Origin: Lentzea flava
GTDB lineage: Bacteria > Actinomycetota > Actinomycetes > Mycobacteriales > Pseudonocardiaceae
Length of the DNA stretch: 64,000 nucleotides
Direction of reading: 5' to 3'
Assembly (NCBI RefSeq): GCF_014648475.1
Contig: NZ_BMRE01000013.1
Coordinates: forward strand, 62,001-126,000
A program made the translations under genes and the position numbers. The notes under the pieces were generated by a model that had not been told where the DNA came from, did not search any database, and saw only the letters and a list, made by a program, of their open reading frames with translations. Positions 8,207 through 17,200 of the stretch are shown piece after piece. The stretch's first letter is position 1. Each line of letters opens with the position of its first letter.

Positions 8207-8763
8207 CGGCGGCCCAAGCGTCGGAACGCGGTCGCGCTGCTCGTCTGCAGCGGCGTCTGCTGACCGAATCTGACTATCACCAGGCAAGGATCTTGCTGTT
8301 GCTGGCGGGTTTTACCGACGGGGAGGAGCCGTTCATCGGCCTCACCAGGCTGGTGAAGCTGGACTTCCTGCTCCGTTATCCCGCTATGGCAACGCGTTTG
8401 TTCCCTGTCGATGCCGGATGGACAGAAGGCGCTGAGCCGGCTCGTGACGAGCTGCTCGCCGTCGAAAGTCGGATGATCCGATACCGATACGGGCCATGGG
8501 ACGACCGCTACTACCCAATGCTCGGTGCCTTGGTCGGTCGCGGCATGCTGGTGTTCACCGGTGGGCGCAGCTTCGCGGTGCGGGTCACTGAACTCGGCAG
8601 GCGGGTTGCGTCGCAGATCGCTGAGCTTCCGGAATGGCAACGTACTGCTGCGAGGATTCCAGTCTTGCGAGAACACCTGAACCTCAGCGGTGAACAGTTG
8701 AAGAACATGATCTACGAGCACCTGGACGAAGTCGCCGCACTTCCGCACGGGGCGGAGATCTGA
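8203..8763 (+). CDS. ABC-3C middle component-like protein
   Basis: 186 aa with a GTG start inside the stop of the nuclease gene; it ends one base before the ATPase ATG. No catalytic motif is visible. It looks like a winged-helix fold (FIGLTRLVKLDFLLRYPAMA, then GPWDDRYYPMLGALVGRGM and RVTELGRRVASQIAE). Size, gene order and layout match the middle component that bridges effector and ATPase in ABC-three-component systems. The assignment rests on context more than on its own sequence. Confidence 0.65.
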   Translation: MTAAQASERGRAARLQRRLLTESDYHQARILLLLAGFTDGEEPFIGLTRLVKLDFLLRYPAMATRLFPVDAGWTEGAEPARDELLAVESRMIRYRYGPWDDRYYPMLGALVGRGMLVFTGGRSFAVRVTELGRRVASQIAELPEWQRTAARIPVLREHLNLSGEQLKNMIYEHLDEVAALPHGAEI

Positions 8764-8764
8764 C

Positions 8765-10717
8765 ATGGCGACGAAACTTCGGTTGATTGCCCTGACGGTC
8801 ACCACGGCCGACGACGAGCGGACGTATCGTTTCGCTCACGACCTCACGGTCATCAGCGGTCCTGTTGCCACCGGCAAGTCCACTCTGCTCATGCTGATCA
8901 AGTACGCACTCGGCGGCAATGCGGTGTTGACACCCGCGGTGCAGGAGCACGTTCGGTTCGTCACGCTGGAAGTTGACTTCGGGGACGAGCCACAGCATCT
9001 TCGACTACGCCGCAACGTCGCAGGGGACCGCAGCCGAGTCCAGCTCCTGGAGCACGGTTCGGACATTCCCGAACAGCACCTGACGGTGAAGCCGCGTCCT
9101 GGCGAGGAGACGGTTTCACGGCACCTGCTCGCCGCACTCGGCATCGATGCATACCGGGTTCCGAAGAGCCGGCGGAAAGGCGCCAAGGGCGAGTTCACCA
9201 CCGTTGGCTTCGGAGATGTATTCGGCTACTGCTACCTGCAGGCAAAGACGATCGACAGCTCCGCCACCGGGCACCTGGACTCGGGAAGGGACTCCAAGCG
9301 CAAGACGGTGTTCGAACTTCTCTTCGGGATGATCGATCCCGAGGTGTTCGACTTGCGCGAACAGCGCGACAAGCTGACCTCGACGATCTCCGAACGAGAG
9401 ACCCAGCTCAGGGCGATTCGGACCTTTGTCGAGGGCGAGAAGCAAAGCTCCTTCGACGAGCTCCGGGCTCTGCGATGGGACAAACAAGAAGTGCTCCGCC
9501 ATGCCGAGCGAGCGCTGCAGGAGTTGCGTGCCGACGTGGATGCCCTGGTGCGCCAGGACCGAGACGCACGCGAAGAGCTACTGCAAACGCTGAACCTGGC
9601 TTCCTCCACGAGAGAAGCAGTGGTCTCGGCACACGAGGTTGTGCGGGCACGTGAAGCTGCGCTTGCTCAGAGCCGTCTAGATCTTGCCCGTCTCGACAAA
9701 GCAGCAGCGGCCACGAACTTGCTGGGGCCCTTCGAGTTCGTGACTTGTCCGCGCTGCCTTCAAGGGCTTGCGCATCGCGCTGTCCACAGTGGAGATTGCC
9801 TGCTCTGTTTGCAACCCGAACCACCAGCGGTCGCTGCAGTGGAAGACAGCTCGCGGATGCGCTTCGCCACACGCGTCGAAGAAATGGAACAGCTCCTGCG
9901 GGTTGAGCAGGATGCGGTGCGAACAGCTGAACTGCGTGCCGCGGAAGCTGACATGCTTGCCGCTGCGGCGCAACGTCGTTACGACGAACTCACCCGAGAA
10001 GCCGTATCTCCTCGGGTGCAGGCCGTCGCTGCAGCCAGCACCAATGTCGAGGGCTTGCGTCGAGAGCTGCTCGCCATCGATCAGCGAATCGCCACCTGGC
10101 GTCGCATGGAGGAGTTCGAGAAGGAGACCAACCGCTTCCGCGACACGAAGCGCGAACTGAACGCTGACATTAAACGATGGGAGCAAGAGCTCAAGGCGCG
10201 GCGCTCCGAGTTGGCTGAGATCTCGCGCCTCTTCGCTCTCGAGGTCGCCCACATTGGCGTACGGGTCAACGGCGAGCCAGCGATCGACGAGAAGACCTAC
10301 CTGCCAATGATCGGCGGAACAAGCTTGGAGACACTCCAAGCAAGTGGTGGCGGCAGTACGACAGCGATCAACGTCGCCTTCTCGTTGGCGCTGCTGAACT
10401 ACGCACTTCAGGTACCCGGCGTCCAGTTGCCGAATCTGCTGATCCTCGACTCGCCACGCAAAGGCATCGGCAGCGTCGAGCAGGAGGATGTCGAGCTCGG
10501 GCACAAGATCTACGAGCGGTTCAAGACGCTCGCCTACGCGCTGCAGGGACGCGGCCAGCTCATCATTGCTGACAACAACTCAGAACTTCGCGATGAACGT
10601 GGTGTTGCGCTGATCGCGCTTACACGCCAGGCGTCCGCAGTCCCGGGGGTCGAGAACACTGGCGTTGGCACCAGGGCGAGGGTCGAGGACTACGATGTCG
10701 AGGACGAGGACTACTAA
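8765..10717 (+). CDS. Rad50/DUF3732-like ABC ATPase of an ABC-3C system
   Basis: 650 aa SMC/Rad50-type ATPase. Walker A GPVATGKST is at residues 32-40. Two coiled-coil arms flank a zinc-hook-like pair, CPRC (328-331) and CLLC (345-348). The ABC signature region ASGGGST is at 526-532 and Walker B LLILDSP at about 558-564, where Asp-Ser replaces the usual Asp-Glu. It should sense or process DNA and activate the nuclease encoded upstream. It ends with an acidic tail. Third gene of a tightly packed operon; 72 bp separate it from the convergent gene. Confidence 0.8.
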   Translation: MATKLRLIALTVTTADDERTYRFAHDLTVISGPVATGKSTLLMLIKYALGGNAVLTPAVQEHVRFVTLEVDFGDEPQHLRLRRNVAGDRSRVQLLEHGSDIPEQHLTVKPRPGEETVSRHLLAALGIDAYRVPKSRRKGAKGEFTTVGFGDVFGYCYLQAKTIDSSATGHLDSGRDSKRKTVFELLFGMIDPEVFDLREQRDKLTSTISERETQLRAIRTFVEGEKQSSFDELRALRWDKQEVLRHAERALQELRADVDALVRQDRDAREELLQTLNLASSTREAVVSAHEVVRAREAALAQSRLDLARLDKAAAATNLLGPFEFVTCPRCLQGLAHRAVHSGDCLLCLQPEPPAVAAVEDSSRMRFATRVEEMEQLLRVEQDAVRTAELRAAEADMLAAAAQRRYDELTREAVSPRVQAVAAASTNVEGLRRELLAIDQRIATWRRMEEFEKETNRFRDTKRELNADIKRWEQELKARRSELAEISRLFALEVAHIGVRVNGEPAIDEKTYLPMIGGTSLETLQASGGGSTTAINVAFSLALLNYALQVPGVQLPNLLILDSPRKGIGSVEQEDVELGHKIYERFKTLAYALQGRGQLIIADNNSELRDERGVALIALTRQASAVPGVENTGVGTRARVEDYDVEDEDY

Positions 10718-10789
10718 CTGCCTGACATAAATAATCAAATGCCTCGCTGTCGGCAACTCAGAACATCGTCGAGGCGCGCATCTCGGCGA

Positions 10790-13700
10790 TCAGTCAGGGA
10801 GGCCGCGCCGAAGCCGTTCCGCTCTCTCGTCCACCTGGCGCGCGTAGTGCTCGTAGGACTCCGCAAGGCTGCGGAGAACTCCACGCGTTCGTGGCCAGTC
10901 CGCGGACTCAGCAGCAAGTCCTCGGTACCGCTGCGCCAGATCCCGTTCCTGTGTCCCGCCCTCGGTCGCTCCCCTGGAGGTGAAGCCGCGTTTGTTGAAG
11001 ATGCCCATTTCGAGACCGCGATCGATCGCGTCGCTCTGAAGCTCTTCAAGCAGGTCGCGAACCGCGCGTGGAGGGAACAGGCCGTCCTGGTCCGGCGGCG
11101 CGTAGGCCAGTATCTGACCGATGTGGCTGTCTCCCGACTCCAATCGGGCCGCCTCGCTCAACCGGTCACGGGCTCCGTTCACCCAGGTTCGAAGCAGCTC
11201 AATCTCGACAGTCCCGGCAGAACCGATGCCTGGACAGCGGCGCCATGCGTAGAGAACTTCGTATGCGCGAGCTGCGATACGCCGCCTTTCCTCGGACAGT
11301 GCCTGTGAACCGTCCGGTTCCTCGTCCTCCCTCCGGTAGACGCGGCAGATGAGTTCTACGAAGAACGAAGGCTCCTCGCTGAGCGTTGCGTGCAGAGTGG
11401 GGGCACCGCCCCCGGCGTCGAGCAGAGGGAAGAGCTGCCACTCGAGGTTCGCCAGCTGCTGGGCTCCGATGAACTCTCGATGCCTGGCCAGGAACTCGAA
11501 GATCCGGTGGAAGTCATAGTTCGACAACTGTTGGAACTCGGGCGGAATCGCGGACTGTTCGAGCAGGCTGACCAGGACTCGCACGGTGAGTTCGGCGATC
11601 TCCGCGGCGTCGATTTCTTCGGCATGGTGAGACACCAGCTGTAGCGCGGCGACAAGCCGGCGGGCGGTGAGCAAGCCGTGGAGCGCGGTGATGATGTGTT
11701 CGGGAGAGTTGTCAACGTCGTAGTGGTTGAAGTTCGCCCAGTAGTGCTCAGCAGCTGCCGGCAGGTCCTCCAGTGCCTTCCATGCTGAGGGAGGGTCAGA
11801 CGCGGCATTGAGGATGATCGCCTGTACCGATGGCTCGTTGGTCTCAGCAAGGAGTTCGTCGCGCAGCGAGACGCCACCGGCGAACAATCGAGTTTGCAGA
11901 TACGCAACAGCGACCTGCCGATTGGGAGAGTCCGGTTCGGCGAGCCGGGTGAGCATCTCCGAGTCGAAGCCACTCGCCTGGTCGGCGAGAGCTCTGCCGA
12001 TCAAGTACGGGTAGTCGGTAGTTCCGGCAAGAGCGTCGACGGCGGCCAGTCCACCGGACTCGAGGATCTCGCCCATCGCAGAGGCGCGCCGTCTCCGCGT
12101 TTCTTCTCCGAACGCGGCGAGGTCGGACGGTCGTTTCTGATCTGGCATCACGATGTGGGCGCTCTTGAACAGCCAAGCCAAGCGCAGAACTGGCGCCTGC
12201 GGCTCCAGGCTAGCCAGCACTTGGTCGAGCGTTTGCAGCTCTCCCTCTGGCAGAGCCCAGTCGGAGCCGCTGAACCCGCGGTGCTGCCCGATCTTGAACC
12301 GCAGGGCATCGGCCAGTTGAGCGCGAACCTCGTCGTCCGCGACATCGCTGACGGCGGTGAGCTTCGTTGCGACGGCGGCCCTGTGCGTCGGCGAGATGCG
12401 GTCGAGCTTGTCGATGAGCGGCAAAAGTCGCGCGGGGTCGTCACCGCAGTCGTCCAGCAGTAGATCGACAACTCCAGCGACGTTCTCCCGAAACTGCTGC
12501 CTGGTGATCAGCTGCTCTCGCTTCCAGTCGCGGTACTTAGGCGTGCTGTGCGGCGACTGGAAGCCGTGCGAGTTGGGAATCAGCGTGACCAGAAGCGCCC
12601 GGATGGGGTCAAGAGTGTTTCGTAGTAGTCGCTTGAGGGCCTTGAGCCGGTGCGCGGACTCGGCGCTGGTCTCAGGGTGCCAGCAGCTGAAGATCTCCTC
12701 GAGGCTGCGGGCCGGTCGGTTGGACCAGGAGCCGCCCGGATCGATAGCCGCGAGCTTGGCCAGGATGTCGACGGCGTCATCGAAGTGATCGGGCGACCAA
12801 GCGAGTACTTCCAGAGCGCGGATGAACCCCAGGTGTGGGGACTGAGAAGGGAAGCCGATTCTCGTAGGTGGCCGGTCGGCGAACATCGCGCTGTGCAGAG
12901 GCACCTCTCCCTGCAATCCGGGGCGCATCGCCTGAATGAACTCCGCAGGTGCAGCTTCTGCGAGGTTTGACAGCAGGTCGCTGAGCGATCCCCACAGGCC
13001 GTACGTGCTGTCCTCGTTGGCCAAGGCAAACAACCTGCTGAGCACTCGTCGTGCGACGTCGGATCCGGTCGCACCGCCAGCGAGCGTGACGAGCTCGCCG
13101 CTGGCACCGAGCATCGCGAGCGTTCGAGCGATGCCACGGCGGAGGGACGCTGAGTACCGGCTCGAGAGGTCGTTGGCGTTTACGAACCCGAACTGATCAC
13201 GTTGTGGCTGGACCTCGCTGAGCACCTGCAGTGCGATGGTCTCGAACTGGTCGAGATCCGCGGCGGTGAGATGGGGAGCTATCAGATCCCAGGAGTCGTC
13301 CGGTGCGACTACATGCCACTGCTCGTGCAGGGCACCGAGAAATGGGTCATCGGTGCCGCTGGCAGCAGGGCGGCTCGCATCCTGGAACTCGGCGTAGGAC
13401 AAGCCGATGAACTGCTCGACCGCACTGCGGTCCGCCGAGTGTTGGCCGTCCCAGCTGCCAAGAAGAAGCTGACGACGGAGGATCAATGAGGGTGATCGTG
13501 CCCAACTCGGCACCAACGTGTCGGGATATCTGGCTAGAGCGCGCCGCAAGGCGGGGACGCTACGGCGTGCAAGCGTACCGAGCGCATAGGCACGTTCGTG
13601 GTCGAAGTCGTTGTCGAGCAGCAGTTGAGCAACGATCTCGCCATCGATGCGGGGAACCTCGACCTTGGCCTTCGCACCAACCACAGCCGGTACGACCAGC

Positions 13701-14557
13701 CGGTGCTTGTGGGAGAGGGGGATGTTCGACACCAGCTCCGCGTCTCCGACGACGAGCACAAGAGGTTCAGGTCGGTCGAGCAGCTGGAGCAGAGCGTCTC
13801 GCGAAGAGACGAACAGAGTTCTGGCAGCGACCTGATCCGATGCCGGCACGGTCTGCAGCGCGGCGGCGACGAACGCTCGAAGTTCATCGCCTCGAACTCC
13901 ACCTCCGACAGTGATGATCGTCTGCTCGGACTTGATGGCGCTCAGAAGGTCAGCCGCAGCGGTCTCCCGCCCAGCCAGAACAACTGGCGCATCGAGCGGC
14001 ACCGTCGTCGACGGCAACCAGACGCTGTCCCACCAGAGTTGTGCGTCATGGACACCTGGAACGGACTTTCCGAGGCGTTCGGCCAGCCACGCAGTCGTTG
14101 CAGGCGCTGCTTCCAACCAGGTGTGAAGATCATCGACGTTGTAGGCCAGGATATCCCGCCAACGTCCTTCGGCACGGCGATCGTTAGCCCAACGCGAAGC
14201 CTTCGTCCAGGGCCTCAGCCCGACCTGGATGTAGGTGATGTCGCTGGGGTCTTCTCCGTCCGGTCCGGCGAGGCGCTTGCTGTAGTCGCTGTCTGCCTTC
14301 GTCTGAGCAGCTTGTTCAACCGACAGCTCCCAGACCGACATGCCTTCGGGCACGAAGGTGGTTCGGCTGCCAGCGACGACGATGCCGTCGAACCCGCCTG
14401 CAGACGTACCTGAACCGCCAGGCAGGTGGAGCCTGGTGATGTCGCGTCCGGTTTCCGCGATGAGACGGCGTACGAGGAGCGGTAGATCGGTGTCGAAGCC
14501 CGGCGCGCTTGCAGCGGCCAGGAGGTCTTCCCGACTGATGGACGGCCACGGTGCCAT
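10790..14557 (-). CDS. large defence-like protein: nuclease-like N-terminus, degenerate NTPase, helical repeats
   Basis: 1255 aa. Residues 1-165 contain GGFDGIVV (D57), VPEGMSVWELSV (E77), QTKADSDYSKR (K87), then RPWTKASRW and DDLHTWLEAAP. This block recurs, from memory, at the start of large bacterial defence proteins and looks like a restriction-nuclease-type fold. Residues about 190-330 resemble a STAND-type NTPase, but the P-loop is degenerate (ITVGGGVRGDEL, no GKT) while a Walker B-like strand remains (LVLVVGDAE). The remaining 900 residues are helical, HEAT/TPR-like. It is a single-gene unit converging on the ABC-3C operon. The biochemical role is inferred. Confidence 0.65.
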   Translation of the reverse strand: MAPWPSISREDLLAAASAPGFDTDLPLLVRRLIAETGRDITRLHLPGGSGTSAGGFDGIVVAGSRTTFVPEGMSVWELSVEQAAQTKADSDYSKRLAGPDGEDPSDITYIQVGLRPWTKASRWANDRRAEGRWRDILAYNVDDLHTWLEAAPATTAWLAERLGKSVPGVHDAQLWWDSVWLPSTTVPLDAPVVLAGRETAAADLLSAIKSEQTIITVGGGVRGDELRAFVAAALQTVPASDQVAARTLFVSSRDALLQLLDRPEPLVLVVGDAELVSNIPLSHKHRLVVPAVVGAKAKVEVPRIDGEIVAQLLLDNDFDHERAYALGTLARRSVPALRRALARYPDTLVPSWARSPSLILRRQLLLGSWDGQHSADRSAVEQFIGLSYAEFQDASRPAASGTDDPFLGALHEQWHVVAPDDSWDLIAPHLTAADLDQFETIALQVLSEVQPQRDQFGFVNANDLSSRYSASLRRGIARTLAMLGASGELVTLAGGATGSDVARRVLSRLFALANEDSTYGLWGSLSDLLSNLAEAAPAEFIQAMRPGLQGEVPLHSAMFADRPPTRIGFPSQSPHLGFIRALEVLAWSPDHFDDAVDILAKLAAIDPGGSWSNRPARSLEEIFSCWHPETSAESAHRLKALKRLLRNTLDPIRALLVTLIPNSHGFQSPHSTPKYRDWKREQLITRQQFRENVAGVVDLLLDDCGDDPARLLPLIDKLDRISPTHRAAVATKLTAVSDVADDEVRAQLADALRFKIGQHRGFSGSDWALPEGELQTLDQVLASLEPQAPVLRLAWLFKSAHIVMPDQKRPSDLAAFGEETRRRRASAMGEILESGGLAAVDALAGTTDYPYLIGRALADQASGFDSEMLTRLAEPDSPNRQVAVAYLQTRLFAGGVSLRDELLAETNEPSVQAIILNAASDPPSAWKALEDLPAAAEHYWANFNHYDVDNSPEHIITALHGLLTARRLVAALQLVSHHAEEIDAAEIAELTVRVLVSLLEQSAIPPEFQQLSNYDFHRIFEFLARHREFIGAQQLANLEWQLFPLLDAGGGAPTLHATLSEEPSFFVELICRVYRREDEEPDGSQALSEERRRIAARAYEVLYAWRRCPGIGSAGTVEIELLRTWVNGARDRLSEAARLESGDSHIGQILAYAPPDQDGLFPPRAVRDLLEELQSDAIDRGLEMGIFNKRGFTSRGATEGGTQERDLAQRYRGLAAESADWPRTRGVLRSLAESYEHYARQVDERAERLRRGLPD

Positions 14558-14740
14558 CCGAAAACGGTAACAATCACCACCGACAAAAACGGGTAGCGCC
14601 GGGCGCGCCGGACATCGTGCACAGCTGCTTCAACCTCTGGCATCCCGCAGCCGAGCGTTCACGAGTGGCCACCTACCGGCAGCTCGACAAAAAGTTCCTT
14701 CGAGGTTGTCCCCTCGAGCTCTGCAGGTCGGAGTTCAGGG

Positions 14741-15289
14741 GTGTCATCCGCGCCTTCGCCTCAGCAGGGCGTGCCCGGCTTGAAGGGGGCACCCGTGACT
14801 CGACACCGCCAACGCCGCCAAGCTGGCGATCAAGCGCTGGAACCGCCTCCAGTGGTCTTTTCGTCTGCCTGTGATTCAACCGCACGCGTTCGAGGCCAAT
14901 CTTCAGAACCGCCACAGCCAGTGGATGAGTCGGTCTGCGATAGGTATGGTGCAGGCACCGGATCTCATCCGGTAGCGGGCCATGCAGCGGCCGATTCTGC
15001 GCAGATCTTGTATACCCCCGCCCAAGCTGCCGAGCTGTTGCAGATACGGGAGTCCTGGCTGCGGCGACGCGCTGCCCGAAGGTCAGTGCCGTGCACATTT
15101 CTTGGTAAGCACCTGCGCTTCTCACGGCAAGATCTTGAGGGAGTCGTTGCGGCCGCTGCACAGCCTGAAGGTGCCACGGCACGTTCTCGCCACAGCTCGT
15201 CCACCAGCGGCCGGGTGGCCGGAAGGCAGTCTGCTCGTCCTCGTCTTCCAAGCAAGTCAAGACGTCGCCCGCCTGATGAACACATTTAG
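14741..15289 (+). CDS. excisionase-like helix-turn-helix protein
   Basis: The C-terminal part is diagnostic: YTPAQAAELLQIRESWLRRR, then VPCTFLGKHLRFSRQDLEGV, the HTH_17/MerR-like fold of actinobacterial excisionases that bend DNA and direct the integrase. It sits 81 bp upstream of the integrase in the same direction. The start is uncertain: the GTG at 14741 has GGAG seven bases upstream, but GTGs at 14852 or 14921 would give a length closer to typical excisionases. The first 80 residues are low-complexity. Confidence 0.68.
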   Translation: MSSAPSPQQGVPGLKGAPVTRHRQRRQAGDQALEPPPVVFSSACDSTARVRGQSSEPPQPVDESVCDRYGAGTGSHPVAGHAAADSAQILYTPAQAAELLQIRESWLRRRAARRSVPCTFLGKHLRFSRQDLEGVVAAAAQPEGATARSRHSSSTSGRVAGRQSARPRLPSKSRRRPPDEHI

Positions 15290-15370
15290 GTTGCTCTTTT
15301 CCTTAAAACGAGCGTTCATCTGACCGTGCTGATTTGGCACATTCGGTCAGGCCTTCGAAAGGGAAAAGCA

Positions 15371-16510
15371 ATGGCTTGGGTTGAAAAGCATGGTTGCGAT
15401 TGGCGTGTCCGCTATCGACTCGATGACGGAACCGTCTTCTCGGAAAAGGGCTTCCAAACAGAAGCTGCAGCGAACGAACGTGCTGCGGACGTGGAGTCTG
15501 ACCAGCGGCGGCAGCAGTTTGCCGACCCGCGGCTGGCGAAGACCACGATCGACGAGTGGATCCGGGCATGGTCGGACGCGCACGGCGTCACCGAGATGAC
15601 GTGGTCAACCTACAGCTCGCACATCCGCAACCACATCCTGCCCCGCTGGTCCGGCACAGCGCTCGGCGACATTGCGCGGATCAAGGTGAAGGGCTGGGTG
15701 AACAATACACTCCGCAAGAACCTCGCGGACAAGAGCGCGAAGGACATCCTCGTGCTCTTCTCGCAGATCCTTGCTGAAGCTGTTGACGAGCAGCTGATCG
15801 GCTCGAACCCGTGCCGGAAGTTGCGGATCAACTTCGAGGACGCGCCCGAACGCCCACATGCCAGCACCGACGAGGTGGATGCGTTGGCGGGCAGGATGCG
15901 GCCCGACGACGGGCTGCTGACGATCACCGCTGCCTACACCGGCATGCGATGGGGGGAGCTGGCCGGGCTGCAGTGGATCAGGACCTACCTGGACGAGAAC
16001 CCGAGGCTCGTGGTCGACCCGAAGTTCGGTGCGCTGCACGAGGTTCGTGGACAGAAGCTGGTGCTGGGCCCACCAAAGACTCCAGCCAGTGCCCGCGAAG
16101 TGCATCTGCCGCCGTTCCTCGTCGAGGAGCTGCTCGCGCACCGCAAGCGCAACCCGGACTCCAGGTTCGTGTTTCCCGGAGTCCGGGGTGCGTTGCGTCG
16201 GCGGTCCAACTTCAGGCAGCGCGTGTGGTTGCCCGCGCTGGCCGGCAGCGAGGCACTCGGGTGGGCTCCGCTCAATCAGGAGATGCACTTCCACGATCTA
16301 CGGCACACCCACGAGACTTGGCTCGTCGAGGACGGCGTGCCGCGCGTGCTGCGGCTCGAACGGCTGGGGCACAAGCGCAAGGACGTCGACGACGACTACT
16401 CGCATGTGACTGACGTCATGATCAGCAGGATGTTGGAGCGGCTGCAGCGCCGCTGGGAGGAGGACGGCGGGTGGAGCTGGATCATGGAAGGACTGGACGA
16501 AGCGGTGTGA
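15371..16510 (+). CDS. tyrosine-type site-specific integrase
   Basis: 379 aa. The ATG at 15371 is chosen because GAAAGGG lies 7 bases upstream and MAWVEKHGCDWRVRY is the usual N-terminal arm-binding start. The core-binding domain is about residues 50-150. Catalytic residues are visible: Arg in YTGMRWGELAG, HxxR in HDLRHTHETWL, His in RLGHKRKDV and the Tyr nucleophile in DDDYSHVT. It would insert and excise the island at the adjacent tRNA-Val with the help of the upstream excisionase. It appears intact. Confidence 0.92.
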   Translation: MAWVEKHGCDWRVRYRLDDGTVFSEKGFQTEAAANERAADVESDQRRQQFADPRLAKTTIDEWIRAWSDAHGVTEMTWSTYSSHIRNHILPRWSGTALGDIARIKVKGWVNNTLRKNLADKSAKDILVLFSQILAEAVDEQLIGSNPCRKLRINFEDAPERPHASTDEVDALAGRMRPDDGLLTITAAYTGMRWGELAGLQWIRTYLDENPRLVVDPKFGALHEVRGQKLVLGPPKTPASAREVHLPPFLVEELLAHRKRNPDSRFVFPGVRGALRRRSNFRQRVWLPALAGSEALGWAPLNQEMHFHDLRHTHETWLVEDGVPRVLRLERLGHKRKDVDDDYSHVTDVMISRMLERLQRRWEEDGGWSWIMEGLDEAV

Positions 16511-16574
16511 ACGTTTAGGTATCGCAAATGTGTTCAGGAGCCCGTGCTCCCAATTTGCTCCCAACGCAACGCAA

Positions 16575-16606
16575 ACGGCCCGCCGATGGAATCATCGACA
16601 GGCCGT
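16575..16606. terminator. hairpin after the integrase gene
   Basis: ACGGCC (16575-16580) pairs with GGCCGT (16601-16606) and CGATG (16584-16588) with CATCG (16593-16597), with symmetrical 3-base internal loops and a GAAT apical loop. No T-run follows, so it may be a weak terminator or a structured arm of the attachment region between the integrase and the tRNA. Confidence 0.45.
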
Positions 16607-16627
16607 CTGACTAGGTAAAACACACTG

Positions 16628-16699
16628 TGGGCGATACTGGGATCGAACCAGTGACCTCTTCGGTGTGAACGAAGCGCTCTCCCGCTGAGCTAAACGCCC
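16628..16699 (-). tRNA. tRNA-Val(CAC)
   Basis: 72-nt cloverleaf on the minus strand. The anticodon arm CTTCG-TTCACAC-CGAAG gives anticodon CAC, and the T arm ACTGG-TTCGATC-CCAGT is normal. The acceptor pairs GGGCGTT with ATCGCCC and has one U-U mismatch at position 6-67. CCA is not encoded. The 3' end faces the integrase, marking it as the attachment target. Confidence 0.93.
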
Positions 16700-16755
16700 G
16701 TGTTCTGTTGTCTTGCTGTCCCGCTCTCGCGGTGTGGCCATAGCTTACAACATCA

Positions 16756-17178
16756 TCAACGAGAACCAAAAATCGGGCTCTGCAACCAGCTCCACTCGGC
16801 GCCGAACCAGCCGCCGACCAGCGCGAACACGTTGAGGAGGTAGCAGGTGGCCAGCACGATGGCGCAGACGCCGGCCATCACCAGGCCGCGGACCCAGGAC
16901 GGTTGGCGCTTCAGCCACTCGACCCAGCGGTCGTAGTAGCGCTTGGCGAACTTGAGGACGCGGCCCGCCCACTCGAACTCCGTCGCGAGGATCGCCAGGC
17001 CCGCGAAGACCACCAGCCAGCCCGGGCCGGGGTACGGGATCATGATGATGCCCGCGATCAGCACCAGGCCGCCGATCACGCCCACGCCGATGCGGTAGGC
17101 CAGGTTCAGCGCCGGGTTGCGGTGGAACCAGTGGCGCCAGCCCTTGTGTTCGTCGGGCTTCACGTCGGGCTTCGTCAT
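16756..17178 (-). CDS. TIGR02611-family membrane protein
   Basis: 140 aa. The signature PYPGPGWLVVFAGLAILATE with a following EF pair, one hydrophobic segment before and a further one near the C-terminus define the actinobacterial TIGR02611 family of small integral membrane proteins of unknown function. The ATG at 17178 has AGGA about 10 bases upstream and avoids overlap with the anti-sigma gene ending at 17201, 22 bp before it. It may be co-transcribed with the sigma/anti-sigma pair. Confidence 0.8.
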   Translation of the reverse strand: MTKPDVKPDEHKGWRHWFHRNPALNLAYRIGVGVIGGLVLIAGIIMIPYPGPGWLVVFAGLAILATEFEWAGRVLKFAKRYYDRWVEWLKRQPSWVRGLVMAGVCAIVLATCYLLNVFALVGGWFGAEWSWLQSPIFGSR

Positions 17179-17200
17179 GTGTCGATCATCCTGTTGGGAC

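Larger units (their letters stand above)
14741..16628 (+). mobile_element. integration module of a tRNA-Val-targeted island
   Basis: An excisionase-like gene and tyrosine integrase lie immediately beside the 3' end of a tRNA-Val(CAC) gene, the standard layout of actinobacterial integrative elements. Because the tRNA is on the minus strand, its 3' end faces left, so the element extends to lower coordinates. A second attachment copy (a repeat of the tRNA 3' end) was not found between 1 and 16,600, so the left end may lie outside the window or be decayed. No plasmid replication or FtsK-type transfer gene is seen here. Confidence 0.6.

Noticed and set aside
1..16600. Left attachment copy of tRNA-Val(CAC)
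   Set aside because: Looked for the TTCGATCCCAGT/ACTGGGATCGAA portion of the tRNA 3' end; only the tRNA gene itself was found.
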